In this document: positions 18,197-26,582 of the stretch, in pieces
How the letters are laid out: every line of letters begins with the position of its first letter
How positions within the stretch are numbered: the stretch's first letter is position 1
Assembly (NCBI GenBank): GCA_018725565.1
Contig: QLUR01000004.1
Coordinates: 41,234 to 105,233, forward strand
Direction: 5' to 3'
Source of the DNA: Bacillota bacterium
GTDB lineage: Bacteria; Bacillota; Dethiobacteria; Dethiobacterales; Dethiobacteraceae
Length of the DNA: 64,000 bases
The notes under the pieces: generated by a model
Seen by the model: only the letters and a program-made list of their open reading frames with translations
The model's database searches: none
Told to the model about the DNA's origin: nothing
Translations under genes and position numbers: made by a program

Positions 18197-21130
18197 TTGC
18201 CTGTTTTTAAGATCTGGCATAAGCTTAGCGTAAAAAAATCAGTTTCTTGCCTGCTTATTTTACTGATGCTTTTGAGCACGTTGCCGACAGGGGCCTGGGC
18301 GAGTGAGTCAACGCCGGTCAGTGCCACCATTTCCCTGCCGACAGCGCAGTATAACCTCGCTGCTCCGGGCGATGTAAGCACGACCATCACCTGGAACGAT
18401 GCGAGCGTCGTTGCGTCTGTTTATCTGGACATATACGGAACACTTACGTTGGGTACTCACTTTGCGGTCAGCGAGGCCGTATACGTAAGCGAGGCCGTAT
18501 ACACGTCAGAGCTGACCATATTGAAAGGCTTCTTTACAGAACTTGGTCCGGCGGTAACGAAAGATGCTGTGTTGCCCTTCACCATCAACTTCAATGCAGG
18601 CGCTCCTGCCACCTTTACGGTGACGGTGATTGATACCCCTGTGTATATCACCGAGGTAACACCGGTGGAAGAGGTCAGCGTGCCAAACGGAACTACCCTC
18701 GTAAATGCCATCGCCGCCTTGCCTGCGACAACCACCATTGCGTTAAGTGACGGCAGCTCGATGGAGGTCGACTTGCAGTGGTCGATACTCGATTATTTCC
18801 CGGAAGGCACAGGACCAAATTATGCCATCGGTGTTTTTGAGTTACCGGAAGGGGTCCTACAGCCGGATCCGGCGATTGCGTTAGAAGTGCGCACCTTTGT
18901 GCGAGTTCTGCCCGGGGCGACTATAACCTTGGCTGATTTCGACCAGCCTGGGGAGTATGTCAGCGGCACAATGGTCGTCGGTGGATTTACCCGCACCTAC
19001 CATTATTACCTGCCCAGCGAACTCGACCCGGCTGTACCGCTACCCGTAGTGTTCAACCTGCATGGGGGCGGCTCCCACGGGTTGGGTCAGCTGTACTACT
19101 CCGGGTTCGATGTCGTTGCGGAAAGGGAAGGCTTTATCGTTGTCAGCCCGGATTATGGCTCAGGGCGCGCCGGCGCTGCTACCTGGTCATTTACCGTGCC
19201 ACAGGACATAGCCTTCTTCGATGCGCTCATCGACCACTTGGTGACAACTTACAACATCGATACCAGAAGGATTTATGCCGCAGGCATATCGATGGGCGGC
19301 GGCCGCGCCATTGAGATGGCGTATAGACTATCCGACAGAGTAGCTGCCATTGCCTCAGTCAGCAACAGAGCAACCGGCCTTTTGGTCGGAACGCCACCTG
19401 TGCCCAGAGTGCTGCCCAGACCGATGACTATGGTCTTTTTGGGCGGCACTAAAGAGCGCCTTGGCTACGTACCACCCGCCTGGTTAGATTTTGCTGCGCC
19501 AATTCTGAGCAATGTGCAAACTTCATTGCTACCGCAGCTCTTTTCCGGTTCCATCCCCGAACCTGATATAAAGCAGTGGTCAGCTACTGAAGACGACCCG
19601 ACCAGTATCACCAGATACCATTGGAGCGGAGGAGCCTTTGGCACCGAGGTGTTCGTTTACTATATCGAGGAAGGCGGGCATACCTGGCCGGGCAAGTACC
19701 AATATGCCAGCGTCATTTCTGTTGGCCGGACCTCGATGCATATTGATGCAACCGAACACATCTGGAAGCATCTCAGCCTGCACAAAATACCTTTTGCAAC
19801 CAACGCCGATCTCTCAGCGCTGACCATAAGCCAGGGAGTTCTTACGCCGGCTTTCAATGCTGCGGTGACCGCCTACACAGTTAACGTCGCCAACGCTGTG
19901 TCCAACATAGACATCACAGCCACAGCGGCCCATACCGGCGCCACGATGACTATCAGCAGCACTGCTCAGACCAGCGGTACCGCCAGGACGGTTCCGCTGG
20001 TTGTGGGAGCCAACACGATTACCATCGTTGTTACGGCCGAGGACGGGACGACACTGAAGACCTACACCGTCACCGTGAACCGGGCGGCGGCTCCGGTTCC
20101 CGTTCCCGTAGACCCAGCACCTGTACCAGCACCTGCACCTGTACCAACACCAGTACCTGTGCCCACTCCAACTCCTCCGACTGTGGTTGAACGACCCATC
20201 GTTGCCGGGCAGCCCACGGAAGTTATGCTGGAAGGCGCAGCGAGAATTACCGTAGCAGCAGGAGCCATTACCGGAGCAGCACCCAGAATTACCGCACAAG
20301 TTTTGCCCGAAGCAGCGGCTGCGCCGTTAATGGCGGCAGCCGCTGGAGCTGGCCTCAGCGCGGCAAGTGAAGTCGTGGTGCTTACGCTTGCCGGCGGTGT
20401 GTTTACGGCGCCGGTGCAGCTGACGCTGAACTTTGACCCGGCTAAGGTTGCTGCGGGACAGGTGCCAAGTGTATTCGTTTATAATGAGCGGACCGGGCGC
20501 TGGATTTTCCTTGGCGGCCAGGTCGGAGTCGCTACAATTACGGTTACAGTTGACAGGTTTTCCAGGTTTGCTGTGTTTGCCACGAGACCCTTACCGGCGC
20601 TGGCTGACATTGCCGACCACTGGGGCAGGGGTTCCATCAGGACGCTGGCCGGTATGGGTATTGTCAGCGGCTTTCCTGATGGCAGATTTAATCCTAATGC
20701 CGGAGTGACCAGAACGGAATTTGTCAGTATGCTGACGCGGGCTCTGGAACTTGAGGCCAAGCCGCGAGCGGCTGCCAGGTTTACGGATGCAGACGGCTGG
20801 GCTCAAGGCGCCATCGGCGCTGCTGCGGAAGCAGGCCTAGTTGCCGGCTACGCTGACAACACATTCGGCGGTGCCCGCCGGATTACCAGAGCGGAGATGG
20901 CGGTAATTCTGCAGCGTGTGATTCGCAAAGGCCTTGTGCCGGTTGCCGTGACTGCGGAGGCGGACTTTGCCGATGCGAGAGCTTTCCCGGCCTGGGCCGC
21001 GGATGGCATCAGAGTAGCCAGCAGAGCGGGCTTAGTACGCGGCTTCCAGGATCGGACGTTCCGTCCGGGAAGCACGACTACCAGGGCGGAAGCGGCAGCT
21101 ATGCTGTACCGCTTGGTAGCGGAAAGGTAA
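18197..21130 (+). CDS. Large secreted multidomain SLH protein with esterase-like domain
   Basis: A 977-residue surface protein. Order: signal peptide (1-36); CBM-X2/Ig-like module (about 40-148); Big_4-like Ig module (about 152-238, VSVPNGTTLVNAIAALP); LpqC/PHB-depolymerase-like domain (about 250-530); cadherin-like beta-sandwich (about 535-630); Pro/Val linker (634-665); ZU5-like region (670-800); three SLH domains (805-977). The hydrolase has Ser365 in GISMGG and His495 in GGHTWPG, but where the 14.4-kb paralogue has GDQDPVVPY this one has GGTKERLGY, so the usual catalytic Asp is not there. It may be a binding protein or a weak esterase. Start TTG 18197 has AAGGAGG upstream. Confidence 0.82.
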   Translation: MPVFKIWHKLSVKKSVSCLLILLMLLSTLPTGAWASESTPVSATISLPTAQYNLAAPGDVSTTITWNDASVVASVYLDIYGTLTLGTHFAVSEAVYVSEAVYTSELTILKGFFTELGPAVTKDAVLPFTINFNAGAPATFTVTVIDTPVYITEVTPVEEVSVPNGTTLVNAIAALPATTTIALSDGSSMEVDLQWSILDYFPEGTGPNYAIGVFELPEGVLQPDPAIALEVRTFVRVLPGATITLADFDQPGEYVSGTMVVGGFTRTYHYYLPSELDPAVPLPVVFNLHGGGSHGLGQLYYSGFDVVAEREGFIVVSPDYGSGRAGAATWSFTVPQDIAFFDALIDHLVTTYNIDTRRIYAAGISMGGGRAIEMAYRLSDRVAAIASVSNRATGLLVGTPPVPRVLPRPMTMVFLGGTKERLGYVPPAWLDFAAPILSNVQTSLLPQLFSGSIPEPDIKQWSATEDDPTSITRYHWSGGAFGTEVFVYYIEEGGHTWPGKYQYASVISVGRTSMHIDATEHIWKHLSLHKIPFATNADLSALTISQGVLTPAFNAAVTAYTVNVANAVSNIDITATAAHTGATMTISSTAQTSGTARTVPLVVGANTITIVVTAEDGTTLKTYTVTVNRAAAPVPVPVDPAPVPAPAPVPTPVPVPTPTPPTVVERPIVAGQPTEVMLEGAARITVAAGAITGAAPRITAQVLPEAAAAPLMAAAAGAGLSAASEVVVLTLAGGVFTAPVQLTLNFDPAKVAAGQVPSVFVYNERTGRWIFLGGQVGVATITVTVDRFSRFAVFATRPLPALADIADHWGRGSIRTLAGMGIVSGFPDGRFNPNAGVTRTEFVSMLTRALELEAKPRAAARFTDADGWAQGAIGAAAEAGLVAGYADNTFGGARRITRAEMAVILQRVIRKGLVPVAVTAEADFADARAFPAWAADGIRVASRAGLVRGFQDRTFRPGSTTTRAEAAAMLYRLVAER
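18467..18502 (+). repeat. In-frame 18-base tandem duplication
   Basis: Two adjacent copies of GTMAGCGAGGCCGTATAC (18467-18484, 18485-18502), differing at one base, encode VSEAVY twice inside the first Ig-like module. It looks like recent slippage and adds six residues to a beta-strand region. Confidence 0.8.
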
Positions 21131-21144
21131 CAGTCTCATGCCAA

Positions 21145-21172
21145 AGGGGCCCTGTACAGGGCCCCTAATTCT
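21145..21172 (+). terminator. Terminator after the second SLH gene
   Basis: AGGGGCCCTG, TA, CAGGGCCCCT (21145-21166), a perfect 10-bp stem with a tiny loop, followed by AATTCTT. Similar in stem sequence to the terminator at 16045. Confidence 0.85.
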
Positions 21173-21270
21173 TGGAGGGGCTAACGCGGAAACGAATCGT
21201 GGGTTAGAGTCTTCCGGCAAGACGCTTTTTGTGGTAATATATACAGCGAGAACCGCAAGGAGGTGAGCAT

Positions 21271-21495
21271 TTGAGACAATTCAAAATTGTGGTTGAAAAA
21301 CACACTGATGGTTATGTGGCTTACCCATTGGGGGTTAAGGGAGCTATAGTTGGTCAGGGAGATTCTTACGAGGAAGCGCTGACGGATGTAAGATCAGCAA
21401 TCCGATTCCATATTGAGACCTTTGGCGCCGATGTACTTAATATGGAGCCGCCTATTCTTGAGGCGTTTGTTGCGGAAGCGGGAGTCGAAATCTGA
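21271..21495 (+). CDS. hicB: HicB-family antitoxin
   Basis: A 74-residue protein with the HicB fold: FKIVVEKHTDGYVAYPLGVKGAIVGQGDSYEEALTDVRSAIRFHIE is the partial RNase-H-like domain of HicB antitoxins. No DNA-binding tail is visible, so it is the short form. TTG start with an AAGGAGGTGAG site. It overlaps hicA by one base. Antitoxin-first order is the reverse of the E. coli hicAB layout but common in other bacteria. The pair lies between the second SLH gene and an SLH remnant. Confidence 0.9.
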   Translation: MRQFKIVVEKHTDGYVAYPLGVKGAIVGQGDSYEEALTDVRSAIRFHIETFGADVLNMEPPILEAFVAEAGVEI

Positions 21496-21734
21496 TGGCC
21501 AGATTTCCTGTTGACGCTCCAAAGGGAAAAGTAATTAAAGCCTTAGAGCTTCTCGGGTTTCGTATCCTTCGGGAGAAAGAGCATATTTCTATGGCACGGA
21601 AAAACCTGGATGGAAACCAAACACCATTGACCATGCCTAATCATCCAACAATCAAAGCTTCGACCCTAAGGACGATTTGCACCCAGGTTGGTATTTCCCG
21701 GGATGAGTTCCTAGGTGCTTATAACAAGACATGA
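21495..21734 (+). CDS. hicA: HicA-family mRNA interferase toxin
   Basis: A 79-residue dsRBD-like toxin that should cleave mRNA when HicB is lost. The family core is present: KVIKALELLGFRILREKEHISM with the conserved His in EKEHI (near residue 31), then LTMPNHPTIKASTLRTICTQVGISRDEF. ATG 21495 overlaps the hicB TGA, so the two are coupled. Nothing indicates inactivation. Confidence 0.88.
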   Translation: MARFPVDAPKGKVIKALELLGFRILREKEHISMARKNLDGNQTPLTMPNHPTIKASTLRTICTQVGISRDEFLGAYNKT

Positions 21735-21745
21735 TTCATGATTAA

Positions 21746-22018
21746 TGGAAGCGCAGCACACCCTTACCAGGGACTAAGTTTGCCGTGTTTGCCATTTCGC
21801 CCCTGCCGGAGCTCGCTGACATTGCCGACCACTGGGGCAGGGGTTCCATCAGGACGCTGGCCGGTATGGGTATTGTCAGCGGCTTTCCTGATGGCAGATT
21901 TAATCCTAATGCCGCAGTGACCAGAGCGGAATTTGTCAGTATGCTGATGCGGGCTCTGGGCCTTGAGGCCAAGCCGGAAGCGGCAGCTATGCTGCACCGT
22001 CTGGTAGCGGAAAGGTAA
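21746..22018 (+). pseudogene. Chimeric SLH remnant
   Basis: A 90-codon open frame without a good start encodes TKFAVFA, then one nearly complete SLH domain (LADIADHWGRGSIRTLAGMGIVSGFPDG), then jumps from LGLEAKP directly to EAAAMLHRLVAER. Bases 21775-21974 repeat 20566-20765 of the large SLH gene almost exactly. Bases 21983-22024 are identical to 15995-16036, the end of the first SLH esterase, including the bases past its stop. So the piece joins the fifth-last part of one paralogue to the tail of the other and lacks the second SLH domain and most of the third. GTG 21785 could start a 77-residue peptide, but there is no signal sequence. Confidence 0.8.
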
Positions 22019-22031
22019 CAGTATTTAGACG

Positions 22032-22069
22032 AAAGGGCTCTGCCTGCAAATTGGCCGGGCCTTTTTTCT
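22032..22069 (+). terminator. Imperfect terminator after the SLH remnant
   Basis: AAAGG...GCC pairs with GGC...CCTTT around a TGCAAATT loop and is followed by TTTTTTCTTTT. The stem has mismatches. Confidence 0.6.
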
Positions 22070-22201
22070 TTTCCGGGAGAACACGGGGGAGAAGGGATAA
22101 GTGCCCTCATAGGCTCTGATGGCTTTGAGCGGGAGGGCTGACAGGATTTGGGCAAAGATTGTCGAACTATAGGTTTAAAGCAAGTATTGGAGCAAAAATT
22201 G

Positions 22202-22792
22202 ATGGACGACCGTCAGGCTGAAGCTGAAAAAGAGCTGCTTGCCCGTGCCCGGCATTGCCCGGAGGCCTTCGGCCGGCTTTACAACCAAAACTATCCGGCG
22301 ATACTCAACTATTGTATACGCCGGACGGGCGATGCGGAGCTTGCTCAGGATATCACCGCCGAAACCTTTGTCAAAGCGCTGAAAAATATCGGGAGCTTCG
22401 AATGGCGGGGCAGTTCCTTTTCAGCCTGGCTCTACCGCGTCGCCGGGAATGAGCTTGCCAGCTATTTTCGCAAAGGAACCTACAAGGCGGTTTCCTTGGA
22501 ATATTTGCGGGAGAGCCAGGGGTTCGAGCCGGCAGCGTCTCACGAGCTGGAAGCCGAACTGATTGCGGCGCAGGAAGAGCTGGCGCGTCACCAGGAATTC
22601 CTGGCCTGCCGCCGACAAATCAGCCGGCTGCCCATTAAATACCAGGAGATAATCGCCTTGCGTTTTTTTGCCGGAAAGAGCCATAAAGAGATAGCCGGGA
22701 TTCTGGGCAAACCGGAAGGGACCGTTAAGTCCCTTTTGCACCGCGGTTTGGAAAGATTACGGAAGCAGTTGGCAAGCGCAGGGAAAACATGA
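22202..22792 (+). CDS. ECF-type RNA polymerase sigma factor
   Basis: A 196-residue sigma-70 family protein with region 2 (about 15-90: FGRLYNQNYPAILNYCIRRTGDAELAQDITAETFVKAL, FSAWLYRVAGNELASYFRK) and region 4 (about 130-190: ISRLPIKYQEIIALRFFAGKSHKEIAGILGKPEGTVKSLLHRGLERLRK) and no region 3, as in ECF factors. ATG 22202 with TTGGAG nine bases upstream gives the usual short N-terminus; TTG 22148, with GGGAGGG upstream, would add 18 residues. It overlaps the downstream anti-sigma-like gene by four bases (ATGA). It probably directs transcription in response to a surface signal, possibly of the neighbouring SLH genes. Confidence 0.88.
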   Translation: MDDRQAEAEKELLARARHCPEAFGRLYNQNYPAILNYCIRRTGDAELAQDITAETFVKALKNIGSFEWRGSSFSAWLYRVAGNELASYFRKGTYKAVSLEYLRESQGFEPAASHELEAELIAAQEELARHQEFLACRRQISRLPIKYQEIIALRFFAGKSHKEIAGILGKPEGTVKSLLHRGLERLRKQLASAGKT

Positions 22793-24168
22793 AAAAGTGC
22801 AACCTTATTTGCCAGGCGGCGTTAAATAAAGCAAGAGGGTTGAGCGAGATGAAGAAAACAAGCGACGCTGATAACAAAAAATTGTATGCTATGCTGGAAA
22901 ACCTAGAGCTTCCCGAGGTGCAGATGCCGGCACACCAGAGGCGCTTGAGGGAGAACCTGCTTGCTTCCGGCTGCCTTGAAACGGAAGGCGCCATTTTCTC
23001 AGGCCATGCAAAATTTAGTGCATGGATTAACAAGATGAAGCCGAAAACATGGAAGCTCGCTGCCTCGCTTGCCGTGGTGTTAATAGCTGTGGGTGTATAC
23101 ATGACCTCCCTTCCCGCTCCCCGAGCCGTGGCAAGCCTTACCTTGCAGGTCAACCCGGCGCTGACTCTGACCCTTAGCGGAAGAAACACTGTAATCGACG
23201 CAGAGGGTTTGGATGCGCAAGGAGAGGCGCTGTTGGCAAGGCTGGATGTAGCAGGCAAAGAAATGCAAAAGGCGCTGCGCACAATTTCCGGCGCGCTGCA
23301 TGAGGCCGGTTTGCTTGGCCCCGAACGGCGGATGGTAGTGGCGCTGTATGCGATCGTAGAAGGAGTGCCGTTACAAGAAAGGCTAACAGTTCCGAAAATG
23401 TACGCCCTGACAGAAAATGTGCGTCAGGCGCTGCTTGGGTACACGGTGGAACAAGGCTTGCCGGTTGAGGTAAAAGTTTATGAAATAACCGCCGAACTGG
23501 CTGCTGCCGCCCATGCTGCCGACCTTTTGCCGGCCGACTATGCTGATTTTATGATCGCAGCCGGCTACCCGCTGGCTAAAGAGCTGCTTAATCTGCAAAA
23601 AGAGCTGGGCATTGATCCGGCCCTGTTCAAAGAAGAGCTGGATACGATTGAAGCGGCCATGCTAGATCTGAGAGAAGCGGGGATAGAGGCTCAACCGGAT
23701 ATCTTGGCTGTTTTCCGGAGAGCCTTTGCCGCCGATCCGAAGCTGGAGGAGCTTACTGCTATCACAGCTGCTATGATTGACCTTGTTGAAGAAGGGCTAA
23801 GTAAAGAAGAAGCTTTGGTCAGGATACAGGCCGCGATCAAGGCTGACCCCTCTTTGCAGCGCTTCGATGAACTGCTTGAAGTTCCCGGGAAGGAAAAAGA
23901 AGAAGCGGATGAAGCTGCCGAGGCCGACAGGCCTAAGCCGGATAAGCCAGAGAAAGATAAGCCTGAGCCGCCGGATAACCCTGAGGCAGATAAACCCCGG
24001 CCCGGCGAGCCCCAGCCCGACAAACCTAAATCGGATAAGCCAGAGGCAGATGAGCCGGAAGCTGACGTGCCTGGGGAAGGGGCGGATGGAGCTGAGCCCG
24101 GCGAGCCCCAGCCTGGCAGGCCCCAAATACCGGACGGTGTCCCTAGCCACGAGGCAGACGAAGAGTAG
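22789..24168 (+). CDS. RsgI-like membrane anti-sigma protein with acidic Pro-rich tail
   Basis: A 459-residue single-pass protein coupled to the sigma gene. The cytosolic part (1-88) has LENLELPEVQMPAHQRRLRENLLASG, like DUF5667/anti-sigma N-termini. Residues about 89-107 are the membrane segment. Outside, VASLTLQVNPALTLTLSGRNTVIDAEGLDAQGEALL (114-149) matches the RsgI middle domain found in SigI regulators. Then comes an Ala/Leu/Glu-rich helical region (to about 365) that I do not recognise, and a tail of about 80 residues built of PDKPE/EADKP-like units. The extracellular part would be the sensor. ATG 22849 (MKKTSDADNKKL) is an alternative start, 20 residues shorter. No carbohydrate-binding module is visible, unlike C. 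thermocellum RsgI proteins. Confidence 0.75.
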   Translation: MKKCNLICQAALNKARGLSEMKKTSDADNKKLYAMLENLELPEVQMPAHQRRLRENLLASGCLETEGAIFSGHAKFSAWINKMKPKTWKLAASLAVVLIAVGVYMTSLPAPRAVASLTLQVNPALTLTLSGRNTVIDAEGLDAQGEALLARLDVAGKEMQKALRTISGALHEAGLLGPERRMVVALYAIVEGVPLQERLTVPKMYALTENVRQALLGYTVEQGLPVEVKVYEITAELAAAAHAADLLPADYADFMIAAGYPLAKELLNLQKELGIDPALFKEELDTIEAAMLDLREAGIEAQPDILAVFRRAFAADPKLEELTAITAAMIDLVEEGLSKEEALVRIQAAIKADPSLQRFDELLEVPGKEKEEADEAAEADRPKPDKPEKDKPEPPDNPEADKPRPGEPQPDKPKSDKPEADEPEADVPGEGADGAEPGEPQPGRPQIPDGVPSHEADEE

Positions 24169-24516
24169 GCAGGCATGCCGCCTGCTGCACCATTTGTCCC
24201 GAAGTCGCGGAAACACAAATGCTGAGGACTTCCGGACCTTAAAACTCTTAGAAGCGCTGTTCAAGAAAAGAACGCCGCAGGCAGGGATTTCACGGCGAGA
24301 GTCGAATTATTTCTGTGCATATGGAAGGCGGTGCGGGACAATAACTGAAAATGCATACGGGTATATAGCGATTGGAGATAGAATATTTTTAAAATTTTTT
24401 TATTTTGCAAAAGTTAAATATATTTGCCTGAAAATGCGGCAGGATACGGCGGCGGAAGGCAAATCTCCTGTTTACTGACAGGAGATTTGCGTGGGCTTAC
24501 TTGAAGGGGGAGGAAG
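24169..24516 (+). other. 348-base intergenic region before the acyl-CoA cluster
   Basis: No gene. It has a GGCAGGGATTT...GTCGAATTATT motif copy at 24280-24312, an A/T-only block around 24387-24430, a related GGCAGGATACGGCGG at 24438, and the 12-bp inverted repeat at 24459-24490. Promoter hexamers with correct spacing were not found. Confidence 0.5.
24459..24490 (+). promoter_or_regulatory. 12-bp perfect inverted repeat upstream of the thiolase gene
   Basis: GCAAATCTCCTG (24459-24470), loop TTTACTGA, CAGGAGATTTGC (24479-24490). It ends 27 bases before the thiolase ATG. No T-run follows on either strand, so it is not a classical terminator; a repressor operator or a 5'-UTR hairpin fits better. 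It contains GGAG, so the hairpin could also bury a false ribosome site. Confidence 0.6.
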
Positions 24517-25704
24517 ATGAAGGAAACGGTAATAGTCAGTTTTGCCCGGACTCCGTTCGGCTCTTTTCTGGGTTCGTTGAAAGAAGTGCCGGCTACGGAG
24601 CTTGGGGCGCTTGTTATCCGTGAAGCGGTGGTCCGCGCCGGCATTGCGGGCGGCGCGGTGGATTACTGCCTGATGGGCATGGTTGTCCAGGCAGGGACGG
24701 GCCAGATTCCCTCACGTCAAGCTACACTGAAAGCCGGGTTGCCGGTGGATGTCCCGTCGGATACTATTGGTAAAGTTTGCGCCTCCAGCCTGCGGGCCGT
24801 AAATCTGGCGGATGCCCTGATCCGGGCGGGTGAGGCGGAGGTGGTGGTGGCCGGCGGGATGGAAAATATGTCGGCGTCTCCCTATCTGTTGGAGAGGGCC
24901 CGCAGCGGTTACCGCATGGGGAACGGGCAGCTGGTGGACGCCATGATTCGTGACGGGTTGTGGTGTGCCATCCACGATGTTCACATGGGCGTGCATGGCG
25001 GTGATGTGGCGGAAGAGTTCGGCATTGGGCGCGAAGAACAGGACCGGTGGGCGTTGCGCAGCCAGCAGTTGGCGGTTAAAGCTGCTGACACCGGCCTGCT
25101 GCGGGAAGAGATTGTCCCGGTGCCGGTGCCGCAGAAAAAGGGTGAACCGCTGCTGTTCGCGGCCGATGAGTTGCCGCGCCGGGAGGCAAGCCTGGAAACG
25201 CTGGCCAAGTTGCCGCCGGTTTTTAAAAAAGGAGCCAGTGTTACGGCAGGCAACGCGCCGCCTATCTCCGACGGCGCCTCGGCGCTGGTTCTGATGTCCA
25301 GGGACAGGGCGGAAAAACTGGGCATAGTGCCGCTGGCGACGATCATTTCCCAGGCGGCGGTGTCGGCGCCTGCGCCCTATATTGCCACAGTCCCGGCCCT
25401 GGCCGGCAAAAAGGCGCTGGAAAAAGCGGGCCTCAGAGCGGAAGCCCTGGATTTGATTGAGGTGAACGAGGCTTTTGCCGCTGTGGCTCTCACTTCTATC
25501 CGCCTTGGCGGCTGGAATCCGGAGCTGGTAAATGTCAATGGCGGCGCCATTGCTTTTGGACACCCGATAGGGGCTAGCGGGGGCCGGATTCTGATGACAC
25601 TGCTGGCAGAGGCCCGCCGCCGCGGCGCGCGTTACGGTCTGGCGGCTATCTGCAGCGGCGCGGCTCAGGGTGAAGCAACGATTATCAGGATGGAAAAAGT
25701 TTAA
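24517..25704 (+). CDS. Acetyl-CoA C-acetyltransferase (thiolase)
   Basis: A 395-residue thiolase that condenses two acetyl-CoA or cleaves acetoacetyl-CoA. The acyl-accepting Cys88 is in KVCASSLRA, His349 in [14 protein letters not shown], and the second catalytic Cys379 in [11 protein letters not shown]. The last motif is normally CxGGGQG; the AA replacement is unusual but keeps Cys and the QG pair. NEAFAAVAL near 322 is the standard NEAFA. ATG start with GGGGGAGGAAG. First gene of a unidirectional cluster of CoA-ester enzymes; 14 bases separate it from hbd. Confidence 0.93.
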   Translation: MKETVIVSFARTPFGSFLGSLKEVPATELGALVIREAVVRAGIAGGAVDYCLMGMVVQAGTGQIPSRQATLKAGLPVDVPSDTIGKVCASSLRAVNLADALIRAGEAEVVVAGGMENMSASPYLLERARSGYRMGNGQLVDAMIRDGLWCAIHDVHMGVHGGDVAEEFGIGREEQDRWALRSQQLAVKAADTGLLREEIVPVPVPQKKGEPLLFAADELPRREASLETLAKLPPVFKKGASVTAGNAPPISDGASALVLMSRDRAEKLGIVPLATIISQAAVSAPAPYIATVPALAGKKALEKAGLRAEALDLIEVNEAFAAVALTSIRLGGWNPELVNVNGGAIAFGHPIGASGGRILMTLLAEARRRGARYGLAAICSGAAQGEATIIRMEKV

Positions 25705-25718
25705 GTGGGAGGAAAGTA

Positions 25719-26573
25719 ATGGAGATTAAGAAAATTATGGTTCTTGGCGCAGGCCAGATGGGAGGAGGGATTGCCCAGGTCGCGGCCCAGGCCGGTTACC
25801 CGGTGGTGTTGCGTGATATTAAAGACGAGTTTGTGCAGCGTGGTATGAAAACAATAGAAAAAAATCTGCAGCGCAATGTGGAAAAGGGCCGGCTGTCAGC
25901 TGAAGAAATGGCTGCCGTCCTGGGACGCATCGCACCGACGCTTTCCCTGGAAGACGGAAGGGATGTGGACCTTGTCATCGAGGCTGTCATCGAGGATGTC
26001 TCGTTGAAAAGGGAGATTTTTACGGCTCTGGATACCATTTGCCCGCCTCAGGCCATTCTGGCCAGCAACACTTCATCTGTGCCGATTACCCAGATTGCCG
26101 CCGTTACCAGGCGGCCTGAGAAAGTGATCGGCATGCATTTCATGAACCCGGTGCCGGTGATGAAGCTGGTGGAGGTTATTCGCGGGATAGCGACTTCCGA
26201 TGAAACATACCGGGTGATCGAGGAGCTCTCCAGAAAACTGGACAAGGTGCCGGTGGAGGTGAACGACTTTCCCGGGTTTGTTTCCAACCGCGTTCTGCTG
26301 CCGATGATTAACGAGGCGGTCTACTGCCTGATGGAGGGAGTCGGCACGGCGGAGGGGATTGACACGGTGATGAGACTGGGCATGAATCATCCGATGGGCC
26401 CGCTGGCGCTGGCTGATCTGATTGGTCTTGATACCTGCTTGGCGATCATGGAGGTGCTTTACGACGGTTTCAAGGATTCCAAGTACCGTCCCTGTCCGCT
26501 GTTGCGTAAATATGTGACGGCCGGCTGGCTGGGACGTAAAACGGGCCGCGGATTCTATGTTTACGAAACGTGA
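25719..26573 (+). CDS. hbd: 3-hydroxybutyryl-CoA dehydrogenase
   Basis: A 284-residue NAD(P)-dependent enzyme interconverting acetoacetyl-CoA and 3-hydroxybutyryl-CoA. The Rossmann [11 protein letters not shown] is at residues 10-20; [12 protein letters not shown] and [19 protein letters not shown] carry the catalytic Ser, His and Asn region, and [16 protein letters not shown] the C-terminal dimer domain. Length and order (thiolase-hbd-crt-acd) match butyrate-type operons of Clostridia. GGGAGGAAAG precedes the start. Confidence 0.95.
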   Translation: MEIKKIMVLGAGQMGGGIAQVAAQAGYPVVLRDIKDEFVQRGMKTIEKNLQRNVEKGRLSAEEMAAVLGRIAPTLSLEDGRDVDLVIEAVIEDVSLKREIFTALDTICPPQAILASNTSSVPITQIAAVTRRPEKVIGMHFMNPVPVMKLVEVIRGIATSDETYRVIEELSRKLDKVPVEVNDFPGFVSNRVLLPMINEAVYCLMEGVGTAEGIDTVMRLGMNHPMGPLALADLIGLDTCLAIMEVLYDGFKDSKYRPCPLLRKYVTAGWLGRKTGRGFYVYET

Positions 26574-26582
26574 GGTGGAAAG

